From: Roseateles sp049532965 | Lineage (GTDB): Bacteria; Pseudomonadota; Gammaproteobacteria; Burkholderiales; Burkholderiaceae_C | Assembly: GCF_049532965.1 (NCBI RefSeq) | Contig: NZ_CP186694.1 | Coordinates: 1,488,001 to 1,552,000 of the forward strand | DNA: 64,000 bases | Reading direction: 5' to 3' | In this document: one piece after another, positions 42,073 to 51,313 of the stretch | Numbering within the stretch: position 1 is the first letter of the stretch | Layout of the letters: each line of letters opens with the position of its first letter | Program-made: the position numbers and the translations under genes | Notes under the pieces: model-generated | Told to the model about the DNA's origin: nothing | Database searches by the model: none | Seen by the model: only the letters and a program-made list of their open reading frames with translations

Positions 42073-44621
42073 ACGCACCGGCCGGCTCCATGCCCGCGCC
42101 ACCGGGCGACGTCCCGCAGCGCCACCAGCGGCCAAGCAATGCGCTGCCGCGTCCGGACGGCGAGCTCGAACGGCTGCTTGCCGCCTGGGAGCCGCCGCGC
42201 GGCTGGCGCGTGATCGCCAGCGTCAACAACATCTTCATCGGCAAGCTGTACATCGCCACCGCCTTCGTGTTCCTGCTGCTGGGCGGCGTGCTGGCCCTGC
42301 TCATGCGGGCGCAACTCGCGGCGCCGTCGCAGACGCTGTTCAGCGCGCCGGTCTTCCAGCAGCTGTTCACGATGCACGGCACGGTGATGATGTTCCTGTT
42401 CGCCGTGCCGATGGTCGAGGCGATCGCGGTCTACCTGCTGCCCAACATGCTGGGCGCGCGCGACCTGCCCTTCCCTCGCCTGTCCGCATATTCATACTGG
42501 ATGTACGCGATCGGCGGCCTGGCCTTCTACGCCACGCTCTTCTGGCAGCTCGCGCCCGATGCCGGCTGGTTCATGTATCCGCCGCTGAGCGGGGCGGCCT
42601 ACTCGCCGGGCTTGAACTCGGACTTCTGGCTGCTGGGCATCGGCTTCATCGAGATCTCGGCAATCGCGGGCGCGATCGAGCTGATCACCGGCACGCTGAT
42701 GACCCGTGCGCCGGGCATGACGCTGGGACGCATGCCGGTGTATGCATGGTCGATGCTCGTCGTCGGACTGATGATCGTGCTGGCCTTTCCGGCAGTCATC
42801 GCCGGCACGGCGCTGCTGGAGATCGAGCGTGCGTTCGACTGGCCGATCTTCGACGCGACACGCGGCGGCGACCCGCTGCTGTGGCAGCACCTCTTCTGGT
42901 TCTTCGGCCATCCGGAGGTCTACATCATCTTCCTGCCGGCTGCGGGCCTGGTCTCGACGATGGTGCCGGCGCTGGCGCGCACCACGCTCATCGGCCGGCA
43001 CGCGGTCACCGCCGCGTTGATCGCGATCGGAGCGGTGAGCTTCCTGCTGTGGATCCACCACATGTTCACGGCGGGGCTGGGTGGACTCGGGATGAGCATC
43101 GTCTCGATCCTCAGCGTCGCCATCGCGATTCCGGGGGCACTTCAGATCTTTGCGTGGATCGGCACCTTGTGGCGCGGCGAGCCGCGATGGACCACGGCGA
43201 CGCTCTTCCTGGTGGGGTTCCTGGTCACCTTCGTCATCGGTGGCCTCACCGGCGTGATGCTGGCGCTCCTGCCCATCGATTGGCAGGTGCACGACACCTA
43301 CTTCGTCGTCGCGCATTTTCATTACGTGCTGATCGGGGGCATGGTGCTGCCGATGTTCGCGGCGCTCTATCACTGGGTGCCGTTGTGGAAAGGGCGCATG
43401 CTGTCCGAGCGTGCGGGGCGATGGGTCTTCGGGTTGATCTTCGGCGGCTTTCACCTGACTTTCTTTCCGATGCACATCGCCGGCATGCTGGGCATGCCGC
43501 GGCGCGTGCACACCTACCCGGCCGGACTGGGGCTGGAGTGGCCGAACCTGCTGTCCTCGACCGGTGCGGTCGTGATTGCCGCGGGGGTGCTGCTGTTCGT
43601 CGTCGACTTCGTGCGCAGCCAGCGCGGCGAGGAGCTGGACGCCAGCGATCCCTGGCGCTCGCCGACGCTGGAGTGGTTGCCCTCGGAGTTGTACGGCACG
43701 CGCAGCATTCCCCACGTCGAGCACCACGAGCCGCTGTGGCACCGGCCGGAGCTGCATCGGGAGGTCGAGGCGGGCGCGCACTGGTTGCCGGGGACGATCA
43801 CCGGCGGACGCGAGACGCTGCTGACGAGTCCGGTGCAGGCGCATCCGCTGCGTGTCGTCACGCTGGCGAATGACAGTTTGTGGCCCGTGCTGGCGGCGGT
43901 CGGGACGGCGGCGTTCTTCCTGCTGATGACGGTGAAGCAATGGCCAGGCACGGTGGCGGGCGGCGTGCTCGCCGTGGTGTCGATCTGGGCGTGGTTGTGG
44001 CAGACGGACCGCGCGCCGCCGTTCGAGGAAGCGGAGGCGGCGGACGGCGTGCTGCTGCCACTGGGGGCGTCGGGGCGGCAAGCGCCGTCGTACTGGGGCG
44101 TGGTGACCTTGATCGTGGTGGAGGCGACGATCTTCGCGTCGATGGCTTTCGCGCACCTGCATGTGGCGATGAAGCTGGACGCCTGCCCGCCGCCAGGCGT
44201 GGGCCTGGCGAGCCACGCGACCTTGTGGCTGCAGAGCCTGGGCTACGCGCTGAGCCTGGCGTTCGTGACGTGGGCGGGTCTAGGCGCGTGGCGCGCGCCG
44301 GTGCGCCGCTGGCGGGCGCTGCTGTTGATGCCGGCGCTCGCCCTGGCGGCGCTTGCGTACTGGAGCGGACTGCAAACGGCGTGGCCGTCGGAGCGTCCGC
44401 CGACGCTGGACGCATGGACAGGGACGCTGGCGGCGCTGCACGCGTTGCAGGGCCTGCAGGTCGTGATTGCCGGCCTGCTGGCGCTTTACTACGCCGCCCG
44501 CATCGCGAGCGGCCTGGTGCGCCCACGACAGCATGCGACGCGCGAGTCGATCGTGCTGCTGTGGACGTGGATCTGCGCGGAGGGCGTGCTGACCGTCTGG
44601 TGGCCCGTCCTGGCGGCATGA
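42069..44621 (+). CDS. Fused cytochrome c oxidase subunits I and III
   Basis: An 850-residue membrane protein. Residues about 40-560 are a heme-copper oxidase catalytic subunit: heme ligand in LFTMHGTVMMFLFAVP, CuB ligands in FGHPEVYIIFLP (with the cross-linked Tyr of A-type enzymes) and LLWIHHMFTAG, and heme ligands in HDTYFVVAHFHYVLIGG. After a charged linker, residues about 610-850 give a shorter subunit III-like helix set. I-III fusion is known in caa3 oxidases such as that of Thermus. The enzyme reduces oxygen to water and pumps protons. There is no assembly gene (CtaG, Cox15) in the window. Confidence 0.92.
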   Translation: MNAPAGSMPAPPGDVPQRHQRPSNALPRPDGELERLLAAWEPPRGWRVIASVNNIFIGKLYIATAFVFLLLGGVLALLMRAQLAAPSQTLFSAPVFQQLFTMHGTVMMFLFAVPMVEAIAVYLLPNMLGARDLPFPRLSAYSYWMYAIGGLAFYATLFWQLAPDAGWFMYPPLSGAAYSPGLNSDFWLLGIGFIEISAIAGAIELITGTLMTRAPGMTLGRMPVYAWSMLVVGLMIVLAFPAVIAGTALLEIERAFDWPIFDATRGGDPLLWQHLFWFFGHPEVYIIFLPAAGLVSTMVPALARTTLIGRHAVTAALIAIGAVSFLLWIHHMFTAGLGGLGMSIVSILSVAIAIPGALQIFAWIGTLWRGEPRWTTATLFLVGFLVTFVIGGLTGVMLALLPIDWQVHDTYFVVAHFHYVLIGGMVLPMFAALYHWVPLWKGRMLSERAGRWVFGLIFGGFHLTFFPMHIAGMLGMPRRVHTYPAGLGLEWPNLLSSTGAVVIAAGVLLFVVDFVRSQRGEELDASDPWRSPTLEWLPSELYGTRSIPHVEHHEPLWHRPELHREVEAGAHWLPGTITGGRETLLTSPVQAHPLRVVTLANDSLWPVLAAVGTAAFFLLMTVKQWPGTVAGGVLAVVSIWAWLWQTDRAPPFEEAEAADGVLLPLGASGRQAPSYWGVVTLIVVEATIFASMAFAHLHVAMKLDACPPPGVGLASHATLWLQSLGYALSLAFVTWAGLGAWRAPVRRWRALLLMPALALAALAYWSGLQTAWPSERPPTLDAWTGTLAALHALQGLQVVIAGLLALYYAARIASGLVRPRQHATRESIVLLWTWICAEGVLTVWWPVLAA

Positions 44622-44686
44622 AGCCGCGGCCCATTTGGGAACCCGGCCGCCGGGCCGGAGCCCGGCGGGCGCTACGAGCGCGCGGA

Positions 44687-46141
44687 TCAAACCCCGAGGA
44701 GCGAGACCGCCTTGGTGTTGAGGTAGGCCTCGAGCGCTTCCGGTCCTCCTTCGGAGCCATATCCGGAGTCCTTGACGCCTCCGAACGGCATCTCCGCGGA
44801 CGGGGTCGCGGGTTGATTGACCCACAGCATGCCGACCTCCATCCGCTGCGCCAGCAGGTGCGCGTTCTTGATCGACTTGGTGAAGGCATAGCCGGCGAGT
44901 CCGAACGGCAGCCGGTTGGCTTCCGCGATGGCTTCTTCGAGCGAATCGAAGCCGCGGACGGCTGCGACCGGCCCGAACGGTTCGTCGTTGAAGACGGAGG
45001 CGTCGAGCGGCACATCGGCGAGCACCGTCGGCGCGAAGAAGTTGCCGGCGTTGCCGACCCGCTCGCCGCCAGTAGCCACCTTGGCGCCTCGCTCCCGGGC
45101 TTCGGCGACGATCCTGGTCATCGCCACCACGCGTCGCTCGTTGGCGAGGGGGCCGAGGGTGGTGCCATCGGCGAGTCCGTCACCGAGCTTGAGTCCCTGG
45201 GCATGTTTGACGAGCGCCGCGGTGAATTCGTCCTTGAGGCTGTTGTGGACAAGGAACCGAGTCGGCGAGATGCAGACCTGACCGGCGTTGCGGAACTTGG
45301 CGGCGCCGGCGGCCTTGACGGCGAGGCTGACGTCGGCGTCGTCGGCGACGATGACGGGCGCATGGCCGCCCAGTTCCATGGTGACGCGCTTCATGTGCGC
45401 ACCGGCAAGCGCGGCGAGCTGTTTACCGACCGGTGTCGAGCCGGTGAAGGTGACCTTGCGGATGACCGGATGCGGGATGAGGTAGCTGGAGATCTCGGCC
45501 GGATCGCCGAACACGAGCCCGACGGTCCCGGGCGGCACGCCCGCGTCGACGAAGGTCTGGAGCAACGCCGCTGGCGACGCGGGCGTTTCCTCAGGCGCCT
45601 TGACGAGGAAGGAGCACCCGGTGGCGAGCGCTGCGCCGAGCTTGCGGACGATCTGGTTGACAGGGAAGTTCCAGGGGGTGAATGCGGCGACCGGTCCGAC
45701 GGGTTCCTTGAGGACGAGTTGCTGGGCGGCGAGGTTGCGTGACGGCACGATGCGGCCGTAGACGCGGCGGCCCTCGTCGGCGAACCATTCGATGATGTCG
45801 GCGCCCGCCAGGACTTCGACCTTGGCTTCGGCGAAGGGCTTGCCTTGTTCCTGGGTGAGCAGCCGGGCGATGTCGGGCGCGCGTTCGCGCAGGAGCGCGG
45901 CGGCGCGGCGCATGGTGGCCGCGCGTTCGTGGGCAGACACGTTGCGCCAGGACTCAAAGCCTTTCTGGGCGGCGGCGAGGGCGCGATCGAGGTCGGCCTT
46001 GCTGGCGTGGGCGACGGTGCCGATCACGGTGCCGGTGGCAGGATTGCGCACGTCGATGGTCTTGCCGCCGGTGGCGTCGACCCACTCGTTGGCGATGAGG
46101 AGGCGGGTGTCGGGATAGGAGACAGGGGTGGCGGTGGTCAT
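44687..46141 (-). CDS. NAD(P)-dependent succinate-semialdehyde dehydrogenase-like aldehyde dehydrogenase
   Basis: This 484-residue enzyme has the full aldehyde dehydrogenase fold: the oxyanion Asn in FTPWNFPVNQIVRKLG, the cofactor motif FTGSTPVGKQLAALAG, the general base in VTMELGGHAPVIVADDADV, the catalytic Cys in FRNAGQVCISPTRF, and the C-terminal PFGGVKDSGYGSEGG. These place it with GabD/ketoglutarate-semialdehyde dehydrogenases. ATG 46141 has AGGA 7 bases upstream. It is alone, so no catabolic pathway can be assigned; 4-aminobutyrate or pentose/aldarate breakdown are the usual contexts. Confidence 0.9.
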   Translation of the reverse strand: MTTATPVSYPDTRLLIANEWVDATGGKTIDVRNPATGTVIGTVAHASKADLDRALAAAQKGFESWRNVSAHERAATMRRAAALLRERAPDIARLLTQEQGKPFAEAKVEVLAGADIIEWFADEGRRVYGRIVPSRNLAAQQLVLKEPVGPVAAFTPWNFPVNQIVRKLGAALATGCSFLVKAPEETPASPAALLQTFVDAGVPPGTVGLVFGDPAEISSYLIPHPVIRKVTFTGSTPVGKQLAALAGAHMKRVTMELGGHAPVIVADDADVSLAVKAAGAAKFRNAGQVCISPTRFLVHNSLKDEFTAALVKHAQGLKLGDGLADGTTLGPLANERRVVAMTRIVAEARERGAKVATGGERVGNAGNFFAPTVLADVPLDASVFNDEPFGPVAAVRGFDSLEEAIAEANRLPFGLAGYAFTKSIKNAHLLAQRMEVGMLWVNQPATPSAEMPFGGVKDSGYGSEGGPEALEAYLNTKAVSLLGV

Positions 46142-46402
46142 GGCGGAGTCCTGATGGCGCCGCCCGCAGCGCGGGAGCCGAGGGGCGGGCGAAGTGAACG
46201 TTGGGCGACTCTACCTGCTCGATCGAGGCGCCGATGTCACCTCCGCCCTTCCCCGACGGATCGGCGGACCATTGAACGCCATGCGCCCAAACGCCCACCG
46301 GCTCGATCACCGTTCGCTGACGGCTGTAGCGAAACGTTCGCCCGGGCAGGCGGATTGCCCTCGCCGCGGACCCCTGCTTGAGGACTTGGTTCTGAACGAA
46401 CG

Positions 46403-48859
46403 ATGCAACGGATGAGGCTGCTTCCCGCGTGGCTGACGCGGCTCCTGACGACCTGGCTGCTGTGCATGGCGGCGGCGCTGCCGGTCGCCGCCCAGGAATC
46501 GCCTGCGACCCCGGCGGACCCGGACAAGCTGCTCGACGGCGCCCGCAAGGACCTGGTCGCCATCCGCGGCCAACTGGACGAGGTGCTGGACGACGCGGCC
46601 CTGCAGGAGCTCCGCAAGAAGGCACTGTCGGTGCAGTCGCGCGCCGAGGAGGCGGCCTCGGCGTTGGGCCCTCGGCTGACGGATGCGCAGGCGCGCCTGG
46701 CGCAACTGGGCGAGCCGGCAGCCGGTGTGAAGGAATCGCCCGAGCTCGCGACCCAGCGCTCGCAACTGACGCGCGAGGTCTCGACGATCGACTCGCAGAT
46801 CAAGCTGGCGAACCTGATCGGCGTCGAGGCCGAGCAGGCGATTGCAACGGCGCAGTCGAACCGCCGCATCCAGTTGGGCGCGCGCCTGGGCGAACGGACG
46901 CCGTCGATCGTGCAGTCGGCGTTCTGGACTGCGCTGGCGCGGGAGGCCGGCCAGGACCTCGCGCGGATGCGCGGCTTCGCCTCCCAGCTCGGCGACCGCT
47001 GGAGCGCCGTGGCAACGCCAGCCTGGCTGACGCTGGCCGGCGCGATCGTCATCGTGCTGGTGGCGGCGCACGGCCTGCAGCGCCTCATCGTTCACCTGTG
47101 CGCGACCCGCGTGCCCGCGGGCCGGCTGCGCCGCTCGCTGTATGCACTGGGCGTCGTGGCGCTGCGCACCTTGCGCCCTGGCCTGATCGTCCATGGCCTG
47201 GTGTTGACGCTGACAGCCGGCGAGCCCCCGCCGCAAGCGCTGACAGGCTGGCTCGACACGGTCGAGACCATCGTCTGGTTCGGCGGCTTCGTGGCGGGCT
47301 TGGGGTCGGCATCGCTGATGCCCCGCAAGCCGTCATGGCGCCTGCTGCCGCTGCCGGACGACACGGCCGCTCGACTGGCGTGGTTCCCGCACACGCTGGC
47401 GGTGGCGGTGATGATGGGGTGGTTGTCGTCCAGGACGGCTGCGACGCTCGAGATCAGCCTGCCGTGGACGGGCGCGGTGCACGCGCTGGCGGCGCTGACC
47501 TTCGTGGCGGTGATGGCGCTGGCCGTGGCGCAGCTGCAGCGCCGCCCCGCGGAGGCCGCGGCTTCGGGCGGGTCCAGCGGCACCGGCGCGTCCAACGCGG
47601 ACGGCACCGGCAGCCATCCGGAACTGGCGATCCGTCCGCTGTGGCTGTCGGTGCTGCGGGCCGCGGCGTGGCTCACGCTCGGGGGCGCCGTGCTGGCGCT
47701 GCTGACGGGCTATGTGTCGCTGGCGATGTTCGTGATGAACCAGTTCGTCTGGGGACTCATCGTGCTGGGCGGCGCCTACCTGCTCAGCACGCTGGTGGAC
47801 GACCTGTTCATGACCTTGCTGGCGCCCGCGGCCGCGCCGCCTGGCGCCGAGCCGGCGCCGACCGAGCCTGCGTCCCCTGCCCCGCCGCGCACACGCGAGC
47901 AGACGGCGCTGCTGCTCTCCGGCGTGTGCCGCGTCTCGATCGGCTTCTTCGCGCTGCTGCTGTTGCTCGCCCCCTATGGCGAGGGCCCGCTGGACCTGTT
48001 CCGGCGCGCGGGCCGCTTCGAGGAAGGCCTGTCCATCGGCGAACTGAGCCTGCGCCCGACGGCGCTGCTGCAAGGCCTGATGGTGCTGGTGGCGGGCCTG
48101 GGCGCCGTGCGGCTGCTCAAGGCCTGGCTGTCGCAGCGCTACATGCCCACGACGCGGATGGACGCCGGCATGCGGTCCTCCACGACGACGCTGTTCGGTT
48201 ATGTCGGCACGGTGGCGGTGATCGCGGCCGCGCTGTCGGCGGTGGGCTTCAGCCTGCAGAGCGTGGCCTGGGTGGCGAGCGCGCTTTCAGTGGGCATCGG
48301 CTTCGGCCTGCAGTCGATCGTGCAGAACTTCGTGTCGGGGCTGATCCTGCTGGCGGAGCGGCCGGTGAAGGTGGGGGACTGGGTGTCGCTGTCGGGTGTC
48401 GAAGGCGACATCCGCCGGATCAGCGTGCGCGCGACCGAGATCCAGATGGGTGACCGCTCGACGGTCATCGTTCCGAACTCGGAGTTCATCACCAAGATCG
48501 TTCGCAACGTCACCTATGGCGAGTCGCTGGGCATGGTGCAGTTCAAGCTGCCGATGCCACTGGCGACGGACACCGCGCGCGTGAAGGCGCTGGTGCTGGC
48601 GGCGTTCCAGTCACACACCGGCGTGCTGCCCACGCCGGCGCCCAACGTGCAGCTCGACGGCGTGGATGGCGAGAAGCTGGTGCTGAACGCCTCGGGCTTC
48701 GTGCATTCGCCGCGGGCGGCCTATGGCATCAAGAGCGAGTTGCTCTTCGACGTGCTGAGCCGGTTGCGGGCTGAGGGGTTGCTGCCGGGGCAGACGCCCC
48801 TGCCCGCCCCGATGCCGGCGCCCGCGCAAGGCCCGGCACCGGCGCCGCCGCCCGCGTGA
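46403..48859 (+). CDS. Large MscS-family mechanosensitive channel (MscK/DUF3772 type)
   Basis: An 818-residue inner-membrane protein. A signal peptide (LTTWLLCMAAALPVAAQE) is followed by a periplasmic alpha-helical domain of the DUF3772 type (residues about 35-200), around ten membrane helices, and a C-terminal MscS core: the pore helix and the IGFGLQSIVQNFVSGLILLA segment, then VGDWVSLSGVEGDIRRISVR and the beta domain with TVIVPNSEFITKIVRN. These channels open under membrane tension to release solutes. Two in-frame ATGs (46403, 46412) are possible; neither has a good ribosome site. The C-terminus is a Pro/Ala-rich tail. Confidence 0.9.
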   Translation: MQRMRLLPAWLTRLLTTWLLCMAAALPVAAQESPATPADPDKLLDGARKDLVAIRGQLDEVLDDAALQELRKKALSVQSRAEEAASALGPRLTDAQARLAQLGEPAAGVKESPELATQRSQLTREVSTIDSQIKLANLIGVEAEQAIATAQSNRRIQLGARLGERTPSIVQSAFWTALAREAGQDLARMRGFASQLGDRWSAVATPAWLTLAGAIVIVLVAAHGLQRLIVHLCATRVPAGRLRRSLYALGVVALRTLRPGLIVHGLVLTLTAGEPPPQALTGWLDTVETIVWFGGFVAGLGSASLMPRKPSWRLLPLPDDTAARLAWFPHTLAVAVMMGWLSSRTAATLEISLPWTGAVHALAALTFVAVMALAVAQLQRRPAEAAASGGSSGTGASNADGTGSHPELAIRPLWLSVLRAAAWLTLGGAVLALLTGYVSLAMFVMNQFVWGLIVLGGAYLLSTLVDDLFMTLLAPAAAPPGAEPAPTEPASPAPPRTREQTALLLSGVCRVSIGFFALLLLLAPYGEGPLDLFRRAGRFEEGLSIGELSLRPTALLQGLMVLVAGLGAVRLLKAWLSQRYMPTTRMDAGMRSSTTTLFGYVGTVAVIAAALSAVGFSLQSVAWVASALSVGIGFGLQSIVQNFVSGLILLAERPVKVGDWVSLSGVEGDIRRISVRATEIQMGDRSTVIVPNSEFITKIVRNVTYGESLGMVQFKLPMPLATDTARVKALVLAAFQSHTGVLPTPAPNVQLDGVDGEKLVLNASGFVHSPRAAYGIKSELLFDVLSRLRAEGLLPGQTPLPAPMPAPAQGPAPAPPPA

Positions 48860-48870
48860 CACGGGCGGCG
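48846..48870. terminator. Hairpin between convergent channel and porin genes
   Basis: CGCCGCCCG (48846-48854) and CGGGCGGCG (48862-48870) form a perfect nine-base stem with a seven-base loop that contains the TGA stop of the channel gene. The porin gene ends 11 bases further on. There is no T-tract, so termination may be weak, but it can act in both directions. Confidence 0.55.
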
Positions 48871-48880
48871 GGTCCGGAGG

Positions 48881-49984
48881 TCAGAACCGGTGCTGGATGC
48901 CCAGGCCGACGCTGGACTGGCTGTCCGCGAAGCCGTTGTCGTCGCGGGACACGCTCACCACGCCGCCGTCGCCGGACTTGGCCGTCGAAGCCACCGCGTA
49001 CAGGCTGGTCCGCTTGGACAGCTCGTACTTGGCGCGCAGCGCGAAGAGACGCGGATCGTCGGTACCGCTGGCGCCGCTGGAGATGTTCTGGAAGTAGACG
49101 GCCGGCGTCAGGCTGATCGCCGGGGTCGCCTGCCAGGTCGCGCCCAGCCACGTCATGGTGCTCTTGGCGTTGGCGCCGCCAGCGGCGAACTCCTTCTTGT
49201 AGGCGCGTTGCGCCAGGAACAGCTTCACCGGCTTCCAGTCATAGGACAGGCCCCAGTGCAGCGCCTTCTCCTTGTCATAGCGGCCGTTGGCGGCAATGGT
49301 GGCGGCGTTGCGCTGGTCGATCACCAGCGCCGCGGAGAACGGTCCGGTGGTGTAGGCGCCGGCCAGCGAGAAGAAGCGCCCCGCCGAATCCGAGCCGGTG
49401 ACCTCGCCCAGCGCATAGCTGGCGCCCAGCTTCACCGGTCCGAAGGTGCCGGTGTACTTGATCAGGTTGGACACGCCGGTGACCATGCCGTCCTTGCGCG
49501 GCTGCGTCGCGATCTGGCCGCCGGACGTTGCCCACGAGTAGAAAGGCGCATAGCCCATCGGATCGAAGGGCAGCATGAAGTCATAGGTCGTCGAGTACGA
49601 GCGGCCGGCGATCACGCGACCGAAGCCGCCCTCGAGTCCAACGTTGGCCTGGCGTCCCCAGAACGACGAGCCCGCCGCACCGGTGTCCATGCCGACTTCG
49701 GCTTCCAGCTGGAACACGGCCTTCAGGCCACCGCCCAGGTCCTCGGCGCCACGCAGGCCCCAGCGGGACGTGTTCATGCCGCCGGAGGTGACGCCGAAAC
49801 GGTGGTCGCCGGCGGCGTTCATGTGATCGCGGTACTCGAGCAGCACGTCGGCGATGCCGTAGACAGTAACGCTGCTCTGGGCGAAAGCAGCGGGCGCGGA
49901 CAGCGCCATCAGGCTGGCGGCGCCGATGGCGCTCAGGACGTTCAAGCGGCTCCAGCCGTTCAAGGGGTTGCGGAAGGTCTTCAA
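48881..49984 (-). CDS. Gram-negative general porin
   Basis: A 367-residue outer-membrane porin of the Burkholderiales 16-strand type (OmpC/Porin_4). It has a signal peptide ending ALSAPAAFAQ, then SSVTVYGIADVLLEYRD, the family's RWGLRGAEDLGGGLKAVFQL strand pair, and ends in Phe (SVGLGIQHRF), needed for BAM recognition. The start codon is TTG 49984: GAGGAG lies 5 bases upstream, and no ATG or GTG nearby would preserve the signal peptide. It is the last gene of a TctDE-TctC-porin array and may admit tricarboxylates. Confidence 0.93.
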   Translation of the reverse strand: MKTFRNPLNGWSRLNVLSAIGAASLMALSAPAAFAQSSVTVYGIADVLLEYRDHMNAAGDHRFGVTSGGMNTSRWGLRGAEDLGGGLKAVFQLEAEVGMDTGAAGSSFWGRQANVGLEGGFGRVIAGRSYSTTYDFMLPFDPMGYAPFYSWATSGGQIATQPRKDGMVTGVSNLIKYTGTFGPVKLGASYALGEVTGSDSAGRFFSLAGAYTTGPFSAALVIDQRNAATIAANGRYDKEKALHWGLSYDWKPVKLFLAQRAYKKEFAAGGANAKSTMTWLGATWQATPAISLTPAVYFQNISSGASGTDDPRLFALRAKYELSKRTSLYAVASTAKSGDGGVVSVSRDDNGFADSQSSVGLGIQHRF

Positions 49985-50055
49985 GGGGTCTCCTCGTTGT
50001 CGTTGGTGGAATCGGGAAAAGGGACTGGAAAAGGGAGCGGGGAAGAGTCAGCGCA

Positions 50056-51177
50056 TCACCGCATCAGGCCGAAACGCGCGGCGAGCTCTGCGTACTCGCG
50101 GTTCTGCCGTTCGATGAAGGCCCGCAGCGCCGGGCCGGTCAGCGCCAGCGGAAACAAGCCGTGGCGCGCGCGGATTTCGTCGAAGGCAGGCGTGGCCATC
50201 AGCCGGTCGAAGCGGGCAGTCCACGCGGCAAAGGCGGCATCCGACACCTTGGGGCCGACGTAGAAGCCGCGGACCGCGGGCCAGACGATGTCGACGCCTT
50301 GCTCTCGCGCCGTCGGCACCCCGGCCAGCGGCCCGGGCAGGCGCCGCTCGGCGAGCACGGCGAGCGCACGGAAGGGCCCGTTGGGAGCGAGCTTGTCGAA
50401 GACTTCGGAGGCGTCGCCCATGTAGACCTGCACATGGCCGTCCTTCAAGGCCGCGCTGGCCTCGCCGCCGCCTTCGAAGGCGACGAAGCGCATCGCCTTG
50501 TGGTTGACGCCGCCGGCCCCGGCCACCAGCGCTGACTTGACCCAGTCCTGGCTGCCGATCGTGCCGCCGGCGCCAAAGCTGATGCGGCCCGGGTCGGCCT
50601 TCAGCGCCACGAGCAAGTCGGGCAGCGACTTCCATGGCGCCTGGCGGCGCACCAGCACCACGCCGTAGTCGACGCCGACGGCAGCGACCCAGCGGACGTC
50701 GTCGATGCTGCGGCGCCCGAAGCGGCCCTGCGAGAGGTTGAGCAGCGAGCCGCCGGAGAAGGCCACGAGCGTCTGCGGCTCCGCCGGGCGGCGCGTGACG
50801 ATCTGGTCGAAGGCGATGGCGCCGACGCCCCCCGGCATGTAGCTGATGCGCATCGGCGTGCGGGTCAGGCCGGCCTGCTGGAACGCGGCCTGTGCGAGCT
50901 TGCAGCTCTGGTCGAAGCCGCCGCCGGGTTTGGCCGGGGCGATGCACTCGGGTGCGAGGTCACCGACAGGCAAGGTTGCTGGCGCGGCGGCGGACGCGGG
51001 GCGGCCTGGTTGCGCCATCGCAGCGGGCGGCACGGCCAGTCCGGCGGCCAGACTGGCCACCAGCCCGGTGGCCAGACCTGTCATCAGCCAGACCGTCCGC
51101 CGGGCGGTCTGCCTGGCGGCGGCGAGCGGCGCAGCCGCCCAACGCCGGCCCGCCCGCCATGTCGGGGTCGATCGCAT
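50056..51177 (-). CDS. tctC: TctC/Bug-type tricarboxylate-binding periplasmic protein
   Basis: The 373-residue receptor has a long N-terminal signal sequence (membrane stretch WLMTGLATGLVASLAAGLAV, then AAMAQPG). The TctC signature is ECIAPAKPGGGFDQSCKLAQ, followed by MPGGVGAIAFDQIVTRRP and ISFGAGGTIGSQDWVKSALV. The two Cys in the signature loop are typical of the citrate-binding branch and differ from the PFPAGG loop of the Bug protein at 9.3 kb. ATG 51177 has GAGGAGA 6-7 bases upstream. It lies 136 bases after the sensor kinase gene. TctA and TctB are not in the window. Confidence 0.9.
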   Translation of the reverse strand: MRSTPTWRAGRRWAAAPLAAARQTARRTVWLMTGLATGLVASLAAGLAVPPAAMAQPGRPASAAAPATLPVGDLAPECIAPAKPGGGFDQSCKLAQAAFQQAGLTRTPMRISYMPGGVGAIAFDQIVTRRPAEPQTLVAFSGGSLLNLSQGRFGRRSIDDVRWVAAVGVDYGVVLVRRQAPWKSLPDLLVALKADPGRISFGAGGTIGSQDWVKSALVAGAGGVNHKAMRFVAFEGGGEASAALKDGHVQVYMGDASEVFDKLAPNGPFRALAVLAERRLPGPLAGVPTAREQGVDIVWPAVRGFYVGPKVSDAAFAAWTARFDRLMATPAFDEIRARHGLFPLALTGPALRAFIERQNREYAELAARFGLMR

Positions 51178-51313
51178 TTGTTGTCTCCTCGCGGTGATCT
51201 GTGTCGCCGCCGGCGGCCGCCGATCGCATCCGCAGCCTCTGCATTGCGAATCGTGGCCTGCCTGCGCGGTCGCCCGTCACCTGCTTCCAACGGACTCTAG
51301 GGATGCGGCGCTT

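Noticed and set aside
44622..44686. GC-rich inverted repeats between oxidase and aldehyde dehydrogenase genes
   Set aside because: Short imperfect stems such as CCCGG/CCGGG without a T-run; too weak to call a terminator.
46429..48453. Long second-frame open reading frame inside the MscS-type gene
   Set aside because: Arg/Gly/Ala-rich product without domains, overlapping a clear membrane channel; GC-rich shadow.
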